A stretch of DNA of 46,147 nucleotides, taken from the IMG/VR virus record IMGVR_UViG_3300008262_000290, positions 1 to 46,147 of that record; one strand, given 5' to 3'. The DNA comes from a virus. Positions 24,398 to 30,500 of this stretch are shown one piece after another. The first letter of the stretch is position 1; each line of letters opens with the position of its first letter. The notes under the pieces were generated by a model. That model made no database searches. It was given only the letters and a program-made list of their open reading frames with translations, and had not been told where the DNA came from. Both the position numbers and the translations under genes were made by a program.

Positions 24398-25513
24398 ATG
24401 GCACATTTCGCAGAACTAGATGAAAATAATATAGTACTTCAAGTAACAGTAGTCAATAACTCTGATATTTTGGATGAAAATGGAAATGAGTCAGAAGAGA
24501 TTGGAATTCAATTCAATAAAAACTTATTAGGACAAGATACAAAGTGGGTTCAAACTTCTTATAATTCAAATTTTAGATATAAGTATGCTGGGATAGGTGA
24601 CTTCTATGATGAAGTTCATCAAGTTTTTATTCCACCAGGATATCATTATGATGAAGAATATAATCGAGTTGTTTTAGATGGTTCTTTATATAATGAAGAA
24701 TTTGATGAATTTATTTTACCTCAACCACATCCTTTATGGTGGTATGATCCAGAAAGAAAAAAATGGAGACCACCATTTCCAAAACCAATGACTACTCATC
24801 AATATGAATGGGATGAATCTATTTCAGATTGGAAACAAGTTGAAGGTTCTTTAAAATGTCTATTAATAATGGAAAGAAAGATAAGTATATTTAAAGATCC
24901 ATTTCCTCATCTGACCATAGAAAATTTTTATACTGATGAAGAATTAGAATTGATTTGGGAAGAACTTATTTTTCTAACTAAACCAGGAAAATTGTACGAT
25001 CCTGGATACATTCATGGAGCAGTTCATCCAGAAACAGGAGAGATTTTAACTAAATCTAGGTCTATACAATTAGATATCTCTTATAATGATAAAAATCTTT
25101 CCAATATTATAACGGTAACTCAAAAGTTATTCAATCATGGGTTTTTGAATATCTTTTATGATAGGTTTCCACAACATAAAAAAATTCTAAACACTAATTA
25201 TTGCTACACAAAAGTTAGATATTATCATGATGGAGACTATTATGCTCCCCATACTGATATAAATCATGACTTTTTAGCGTTCAGTTATTTCAATAGAGAA
25301 CCTAGAAAGTTTACGGGTGGTGAATTATTTTTTCCAGAGTATGGTGATTATGAATTTAAATGTATGAACAATAGTTTAATTCTGTTACCATCATATGTTA
25401 CTCATGGAGTTAAGTGGGTAAGTATAGAAGATACAGATTATTATTCTGGAAATGGTAGATATTGTATATCTCATTTCTTTGGTATTGATTATCAAAAAGC
25501 ACATGAAAATTAA
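24398..25513 (+). CDS. structural-domain / 2OG-Fe(II) oxygenase fusion
   Basis: A 371-residue two-part protein. Residues 1-150 match a domain common in cyanophage virion proteins (AHFAELDENNIVLQVTVVNN, WVQTSYNSNFRYKYAGIGDF, QYEWDESISDW). Residues ~155-365 form a prolyl-4-hydroxylase-like oxygenase: DPFPHLTIENFYTDEELELI, YYAPHTDINHDF (H285 and D287), FTGGELFF, then LPSYVTHGVKWV (H336) and GRYCISHFFG (R354). The HxD...H triad and the 2-oxoglutarate-binding arginine are present, so it should be active. The virion-type domain suggests the enzyme acts on, or is carried with, the fibres. It follows the glycine-rich tip and overlaps the sulfotransferase-like gene. Confidence 0.78.
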   Translation: MAHFAELDENNIVLQVTVVNNSDILDENGNESEEIGIQFNKNLLGQDTKWVQTSYNSNFRYKYAGIGDFYDEVHQVFIPPGYHYDEEYNRVVLDGSLYNEEFDEFILPQPHPLWWYDPERKKWRPPFPKPMTTHQYEWDESISDWKQVEGSLKCLLIMERKISIFKDPFPHLTIENFYTDEELELIWEELIFLTKPGKLYDPGYIHGAVHPETGEILTKSRSIQLDISYNDKNLSNIITVTQKLFNHGFLNIFYDRFPQHKKILNTNYCYTKVRYYHDGDYYAPHTDINHDFLAFSYFNREPRKFTGGELFFPEYGDYEFKCMNNSLILLPSYVTHGVKWVSIEDTDYYSGNGRYCISHFFGIDYQKAHEN

Positions 25514-26213
25514 TCAAATTTACCACACATCTCACTGTGGTTCTACTTTAATGGCAACATTATTGGCGAATTCTACAACTGTTTATTGCGAACCATCATG
25601 GTCTTCTAGGTTATTAAATGGTGAGTTGGAACTTGATGATGCCACTATTAAATTTGGAAGTGGATGGTGTCCGTTTTCACATCAACTACCGGGTAAAAAA
25701 GTTTTCTTGTATAGGAAATTAAAACATCATCTGTTTAAAATAAAATCATCAAACTATATTAATCGTATTGTATCTACAAAGTATGAACATCATCTAAAAC
25801 ATTGTCACCCATCTTTAAAGGAATATCAGTTTACAACTGATCTTGAGAAAATTACTTTTATGTGGTTGAATAATGTTCAATGGATAAGTGATATTGGTGA
25901 TGTCTTATGGGTAGAATCAAATAGTTTTTTTGAGAATAAAAAAGAAACTATGGATAAAGTATGTGATCACTTTAATTTAGATAGAGTAAAAAACTATGAA
26001 CTATCTAATGTTTATGTGAAGTCTTTTGGTCTGATAGGGAAAGAAAAATCAATTAATGAAACTGAGATACCAAATTTAGGTACAGTAAAATCTTTATACC
26101 CTTCTTTTGGTATCATTGATGATGACTTATGTGATCTATGTCCTGAAATTAATGATTTAGTTTCATGGATTAAAAAAGAAATACCCAGTATGCAAATTGA
26201 TTTTCTAAATTAA
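25503..26213 (+). CDS. sulfotransferase-like protein
   Basis: A 236-residue protein from ATG 25503, which overlaps the oxygenase stop by 11 bases; the longer frame upstream is unlikely. The N-terminus HTSHCGSTLMATLLANS then VYCEPSW matches the 5'-phosphosulfate-binding loop of sulfotransferases (usually PRSGTTLL..LL..HP....EP). A helical FMWLNNVQWISDIGDVLWVE segment and a C-terminal helix fit the fold. Seen: the loop motif. Inferred: transfer of sulfate to a sugar, or to a residue hydroxylated by the upstream oxygenase. The classical proline-arginine of the loop is replaced by SHC, so substrate or activity may differ. Confidence 0.6.
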   Translation: MKINQIYHTSHCGSTLMATLLANSTTVYCEPSWSSRLLNGELELDDATIKFGSGWCPFSHQLPGKKVFLYRKLKHHLFKIKSSNYINRIVSTKYEHHLKHCHPSLKEYQFTTDLEKITFMWLNNVQWISDIGDVLWVESNSFFENKKETMDKVCDHFNLDRVKNYELSNVYVKSFGLIGKEKSINETEIPNLGTVKSLYPSFGIIDDDLCDLCPEINDLVSWIKKEIPSMQIDFLN

Positions 26214-26226
26214 AAAATTACTAGAC

Positions 26227-26255
26227 TTGACAATCCCCAAATAATCCTTTATAAT
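26227..26255 (+). promoter_or_regulatory. perfect sigma-70 promoter P1
   Basis: TTGACA, a 17-base spacer and TATAAT: an exact consensus host-type promoter, the expected early type in T4-like phages. A 7-bp inverted repeat (GACTTGA at 26224-26230, TCAAGTC at 26258-26264) brackets the whole element. Transcription would start near 26262 and meet the terminator at 26333-26362. Confidence 0.88.
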
Positions 26256-26261
26256 AATCAA

Positions 26262-26362
26262 GTCTTTCAAATCCTTGTATCTTTGGGAATGAAGACCCTC
26301 TCTGTGGTGGGAGAGATGAGTTGGTGGTTACTAGAGAGGGTCTTAGCACCCTCTCTTTTTTT
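26262..26362 (+). ncRNA. candidate ~100-nt RNA / attenuated leader
   Basis: Bounded by a perfect sigma-70 promoter and an intrinsic terminator with no convincing gene between them, this would give an RNA of about 100 nt. It contains three complementary segments: A (26294-26303, GACCCTCTCT), B (26333-26342, AGAGAGGGTC) and C (26348-26356, ACCCTCTCT). A:B and B:C pairing are mutually exclusive, and B:C is the terminator. This is either a small RNA or a leader that switches between antitermination and termination. A frame starting at 26289 crosses the terminator but lacks a ribosome site. Confidence 0.5.
26333..26362 (+). terminator. intrinsic terminator
   Basis: A 9-bp stem AGAGAGGGT / ACCCTCTCT with a 6-base loop, followed by seven T residues. 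It ends the late fibre transcript and the short P1 transcript, just before early promoter P2. Confidence 0.9.
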
Positions 26363-26373
26363 GCCTAGACCCC

Positions 26374-26402
26374 TTGACACCAGGACCCAGACCCCCTATA
26401 AT
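26374..26402 (+). promoter_or_regulatory. perfect sigma-70 promoter P2
   Basis: TTGACA, a 17-base spacer and TATAAT, 25 bases before the ATG at 26428. Direct repeats AGACCCC lie at 26368-26374 and 26390-26396, overlapping the -35 and the end of the spacer, possible repressor contacts. It should drive the two small genes and probably the tRNA cluster. Confidence 0.9.
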
Positions 26403-26427
26403 ACTCAGGTAATCAACGGAACATCCA

Positions 26428-26622
26428 ATGGGAACCGCACAAGAATCTGTCCTGGGCATTGTTATTGATGTCTGCACTCGCTCTTTCCTTCTCATTAGTG
26501 ATGAAGGTAATGAGAAAATGGTAGAGTGTGAAACTGTTCAGGAGTTTATGAATGTCCTGGAAGTTGTTACTGCTAACCTTGAACCTCATCAAATCGAATA
26601 CGCTGATATTGCTGTAGAATAA
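26428..26622 (+). CDS. small early protein, unknown
   Basis: A 64-residue acidic protein (AQESVLGIVIDVCTRSFLLI then SDEGNEKMVECETVQEFMNV) directly behind promoter P2. It looks like a compact alpha/beta domain: beta hairpin, then a helix rich in V and E. CGGA at 26417-26420 precedes the ATG at a workable distance. The next gene starts two bases after the stop, so they are probably one operon. I do not recognise the family. Confidence 0.7.
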   Translation: MGTAQESVLGIVIDVCTRSFLLISDEGNEKMVECETVQEFMNVLEVVTANLEPHQIEYADIAVE

Positions 26623-26624
26623 TA

Positions 26625-26798
26625 ATGGAAGTGTTTACTGTAAAAGAGTGGGAAGAAAACTTTGATGCTCTCCTAGAACGAGTAGAACAAGGAGAGCACA
26701 TTGGTATCATTGGAGAAGATGGTAAGGCAGCAGTTATGATGCCTGCCGATGATGAACTTATACGAATACACACTGAGTTAAACAACGAAGCTCAGTAA
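26625..26798 (+). CDS. Phd/YefM-like antitoxin-type protein
   Basis: A 57-residue protein: MEVFTVKEWEENFDALLERV then EQGEHIGIIGEDGKAAVMMP. This matches the N-terminal DNA-binding half of Phd/YefM antitoxins (tvsEaRenf..LL..V..GE.i.I...Gk..av..P). The C-terminal ~15 residues are too short for a typical toxin-binding tail, and no toxin gene follows: the next element is a tRNA. It may neutralise a host toxin, act as a small repressor of its own operon, or have lost its toxin. The domain call rests on the motif. Confidence 0.7.
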   Translation: MEVFTVKEWEENFDALLERVEQGEHIGIIGEDGKAAVMMPADDELIRIHTELNNEAQ

Positions 26799-26810
26799 GT
26801 TCATCATCTA

Positions 26811-26898
26811 GGAAGTGAGACTTGGTAGTCAGAGGAGTCTTATAAACTCTTTCCGCCAGATTAGCGGCTTTGAGGTGGTTCGAATCCACCCACTTCTA
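26811..26898 (+). tRNA. type II tRNA, anticodon loop reads TAT (identity uncertain)
   Basis: An 88-nt element with acceptor GGAAGTG/CACTTCT, a T-arm with loop TTCGAAT (GGTGG/CCACC), an anticodon stem GGAGT/ACTCT with loop CTTATAA (anticodon TAT), and a long variable arm CCGC/GCGG. A long variable arm belongs to Leu, Ser or Tyr tRNAs, but TAT would read the Ile codon AUA. The D-arm is short (GACT/AGTC around TGGT), so it may be degenerate. No CCA is encoded. Confidence 0.6.
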
Positions 26899-26993
26899 TT
26901 GGTAGTCGTTAGGCAGATAGCCTAAAAAGACGCCAACTTCTACTACGGGTATCTTCCGTAGCGTCGTATGGGAAGGGCAATGTTCTTCCCAAT
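26898..26993 (+). other. structured spacer with three hairpins, cloverleaf-like
   Basis: Between two tRNAs lie three hairpins: TTAGGC/GCCTAA (26909-26925), CTACGG/CCGTAG with a 7-base loop (26943-26961) and GGGAAG/CTTCCC (26970-26990). A possible closing stem ATTGG/CCAAT joins 26898-26902 and 26989-26993, sharing two bases with the third hairpin. It lacks a T-loop consensus, so it is not a standard tRNA; it may be a decayed tRNA or a processing element. Confidence 0.45.
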
Positions 26994-27001
26994 TACATAA
27001 A

Positions 27002-27075
27002 GCAGGTTTAGCAATCTGGTAGAATGCTCAGAACTCATAATTCTGCGAAGGCGAGTTCGATCCTCGCAACCTGCA
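27002..27075 (+). tRNA. tRNA-Met (CAT)
   Basis: A complete 74-nt cloverleaf: acceptor GCAGGTT/AACCTGC, D-stem GCA/TGC with TGG in the loop, anticodon stem CAGAA/TTCTG with loop CTCATAA (anticodon CAT), a 5-base variable loop, T-arm GCGAG/CTCGC with TTCGATC, and discriminator A. CCA is not encoded. CAT could be elongator Met, or Ile if C34 is modified; initiator features are not evident. Confidence 0.9.
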
Positions 27076-27080
27076 CCTAC

Positions 27081-27154
27081 GCCCGCATAATCCAACAGGC
27101 AGAGATAGGGAGCTTAAAACTCCTCCAGTGTCGGTTCGAATCCGACTGTGGGTA
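27081..27154 (+). tRNA. tRNA with anticodon TAA (Leu UUA), short variable loop
   Basis: A 74-nt cloverleaf: acceptor GCCCGCA/TGTGGGT with two G-U pairs, D-stem ATC/GAT, anticodon stem GGGAG/CTCCT with loop CTTAAAA (anticodon TAA, codon UUA), and T-arm GTCGG/CCGAC with TTCGAAT. The variable region is only 5 nt, whereas Leu tRNAs normally have a long arm. No CCA is encoded. Confidence 0.85.
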
Positions 27155-27158
27155 TAAA

Positions 27159-27166
27159 AATAAATA
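27159..27166 (+). promoter_or_regulatory. late promoter
   Basis: AATAAATA five bases after the tRNA-Leu end and 22 bases before the ATG at 27188, marking the return from the tRNA cluster to late genes. Confidence 0.55.
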
Positions 27167-27187
27167 TAAGATACGGGAGTGAAGCCT

Positions 27188-27493
27188 ATGTCTTATAGAA
27201 TAGACACTGCGTACTGCTGGTATAACGAAGGCAGCATGATAGTGAAAATGTATTTCATTAATCAAGTCCCATTCACATTTGATGAGATGCCTGATGGGCA
27301 TTTGGAAGATGATGATCTTAAGAGACTAGCAGATAAAGAAAGATCATTTGAACCAGACGACTTATACAGAAGTTCTTTCTACCTTATAGATGAGGAAGTG
27401 CATCCTTGTATGTTCCCGATAGAACTAGAAAACCCTGAAGATATGCCTGATGAACTAGAATATTATCACGATGAGGAAGATTTGATGGGTTGA
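27188..27493 (+). CDS. acidic protein, unknown
   Basis: A 101-residue acidic protein from ATG 27188, chosen because GGGAG lies at 27175-27179; a GTG at 27179 would place the start inside the ribosome site. The sequence has SYRIDTAYCWYNEGSMIVKM, FINQVPFTFDEMPDGHLEDD and an acidic C-terminus (PDELEYYHDEEDL). It is preceded by a late promoter, and another late promoter overlaps its stop. Family not recognised. Confidence 0.65.
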   Translation: MSYRIDTAYCWYNEGSMIVKMYFINQVPFTFDEMPDGHLEDDDLKRLADKERSFEPDDLYRSSFYLIDEEVHPCMFPIELENPEDMPDELEYYHDEEDLMG

Positions 27494-27499
27494 TAAATA
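27492..27499 (+). promoter_or_regulatory. late promoter for the giant fibre
   Basis: GATAAATA overlapping the stop of the 101-aa gene, 33 bases before the ATG at 27532. Confidence 0.6.
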
Positions 27500-27531
27500 A
27501 AACATAGAAATATATTGGCGTATATAATCCG

Positions 27532-30500
27532 ATGCCTTTAAACAAACTGGAAAATTTCATAAAGAATACTGAAGGGCGTATTCTCTATGTTAACCCAAGT
27601 GACCTTGATGCTACCGATTCTATCGAGAATCAAGGTAATTCGTTAACAAAACCTTTCAAAACGATTCAGAGAGCACTGCTAGAGGCAGCGAGATTCTCAT
27701 ATTTGAGGGGAAGTGATAATGATATTGTAGAGAAAACTACAATTCTTTTATTTCCTGGCGAACACGTCATTGATAATAGACCTGGATATGCTATTAAAGA
27801 TGTAAGTGGAACTGCTACTGCCGTATCTCCAGCTGGTTCAGAGACCGTAGCATCTACAGAATTAACTCTTACATCATCTTCAGTATTTGATCTAACGCAG
27901 CAAGAAAATATTCTTTATAAGTTTAATAGTATTCATGGTGGTGTTGTTGTACCTAGAGGTACTTCAATTGTTGGTTTAGACCTTAGAAAGACTAAGATTC
28001 GTCCTAAGTATGTACCAAACCCAACTGATACTAATGTAGCAGGTTCTTCTATTTTCAGAATCACAGGTGCTTGTTACTTCTGGCAGTTTTCTATCTTTGA
28101 TGGTGACCAGAGTGGTCTAGTATATACTGATGCATCAAACTTTGGTTCTGGTAATCAGTCAAAACCAACATTCTCTCACCACAAACTAACTTGTTTTGAG
28201 TATGCTGATGGTGTGAATATCCCTACTGGATATTCCATTACAGACCTCGACATGTATTATAGCAAGCTTTCGAATGCATTTAATTCGGAAACTGGCAGAA
28301 ATATTGACCAGAAGTGGCCAGCTGAACCACTAGGTTTTGCTAAGAAGCGTTCTGAGTGGGAAATTGTTGGCGCATTTGCTGCTGACCCAGTTAATATCTC
28401 TACCATTATTTCTGGAGATAGTTTCACTCCTGGTAGTGTTATTACAGTTACTACATCTACAGCACATGGTCTTACAACTGGTACACCTATCAAAGTTAAA
28501 GGTGTAAGTGTTGATGACTATAATGTATCAACCACAGTTCAAAGTGTAAGCAGCGAAACTCAGTTTACTTATCTACTACCATTTGTAAGAAACAATCTTC
28601 CTGCTTCTCCTAGTGCTTCTGGAGCAACAGTTACTATCGAGACTGATACTGTTGGTGGTGCTTCTCCATATATCTTTAACTGTTCCTTGCGTTCAGTTTA
28701 TGGTATGAACGGTCTTCATGCCGATGGTGCTAAGGCATCTGGTTTCCGTTCGATGGTTGTTGCTCAGTTTACTGCTGTTTCTCTACAGAAAGACGACAGA
28801 GCATTTGTTAAGTATAATGAGTCTTCTAGAGCGTATGAAGGTATTACGGTTTCTAAAGTAACTGGTGCATCACTTTCAAGTGAATCTTCATCTACAGATT
28901 CTAATAAAGTTTATCACCTAGACTCTGATGCTCTCTATAGAACTGGATGGGAATCTAGTCATATTAAAGGTTCGAACGATGCCTTTATTCAGGTCGTCTC
29001 TGTATTTGCTATTGGTTTTTCATATCACTTTGATGGTAGAACTGGTGCTGACTTCAGTATCACAAACTCTAACTCAAACTTTGGTCAGTTCTCACTGAAC
29101 GCAGAAGGATTTAAGGCAGAAGCATTTGCGAAGGACAATAAAGCATTTATTACTTCTGTTATTACACCAAAAGCAATTGTAGCGACAGAAGAGAGTATTG
29201 ACTGGGTACAACTAGATGTTGGTTTAACAACTTCTGTTGGTATTTCAAGCCATCTATATCTTTATGGTTACAATGATAAGAACATTGCTCCACCAGTTCT
29301 TGTTCAAGGTTATAGAGTTGGTGCTAAACTGAACGATCAACTATCGTTCGTTGGATCTGGAACTACCTACAGTGCAAATATCCTAATGGTTGATAATGCC
29401 ATTAGCACATCTGGTATTACCTCTGCTCTAGGAACATCTAGTTCATTTAAACAATACTCTGTAAGTAGCGTTTCATCTAGCGTTCTGACTATTGGAACAC
29501 ATAACTTACTAACTGGTGAAAAGATTCTACTCATCAGTGATAGTGGAGACCTACCAGAGAATATTAATCCACACACCATTTATTATGTTATTAAAGAGTC
29601 TTCAACTCAAATTAAGATAGCATCTTCAGCAACGAATGCTGAGAATAGTGCATTCATTACACTATATGGTGGAACGAATATTAAAGTTATTAGTAGAGTA
29701 AGTGATAAGGCTGCTGGTGAAATTGGTTCACCTATTCAGTTTGATGCTGCAAATAACAATTGGTTTATTCATTCATCCCATAATAATGCTATCTACACAG
29801 CATTTAATACTCTAGGAACTGGAACTCTTGGTTCTGCATCAAATCCATCATTCTTTAATAGAACAGAAGATCCAAGAAGTCTTGATGAGAAACTCTATAA
29901 GTTTAGAGTTGTAGTTCCAAAAGAGTTTGATAATGCAAAGGATCCAGAAGAAGGATTTGTTATTCAGGAGTCCAGCACTACTGGAGCAAGATCTAACGCT
30001 GACTTTACTGCTACTGGAATTACAACATCTGACTATGATTATAACAGAAACCCAAGATTCATCAGCACCTGCTCAACGAGTTCTTCTACAGTTACTGTTA
30101 TTACAGAACTACCACATAATGTAAGAGTTGGTGAGAAGATTATCATCAGAAATGTAACCAGCACTGGAAACACTGCTGGAACTGTTAATAAGGGATATAA
30201 TGGAGTATTTACTGTTGCTTCTGTAGTTGATGATAAGACATTTACTCACTCAACAGCAGATGTTTATGGTATAACTCATTCTACTGGTTCATTTACAAAT
30301 GATACAAGCAGTAGAACAACTGCTCTTCCAAGATTAGAAAGAAATGATTGGAATGAGAACTTCTATGTTTATAGAAACGAGGTCATCTCTCCATATATTA
30401 AGGATGTTCAAGATGGTGTTTATCACTTGTATGTGTTAAATGCTGGTAATACTGTTGAAACTGAATTCACTGGACATTCCTATAGTCAAAATGTTAAAGA

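Noticed and set aside
25452-25502. N-terminal extension of the sulfotransferase-like protein
   Set aside because: It would overlap the oxygenase gene by 62 bases with no ribosome site; the binding loop starts properly after ATG 25503.
26289-26468. A leader-peptide-like frame with tandem Trp codons before the terminator
   Set aside because: It has no proper ribosome site, runs through the terminator and the P2 promoter, and the geometry does not match known Trp attenuators; the complementary RNA segments are reported instead.
26898-26993. A fourth ordinary tRNA
   Set aside because: No T-loop consensus and an unsuitable D-arm; listed as a structured spacer only.
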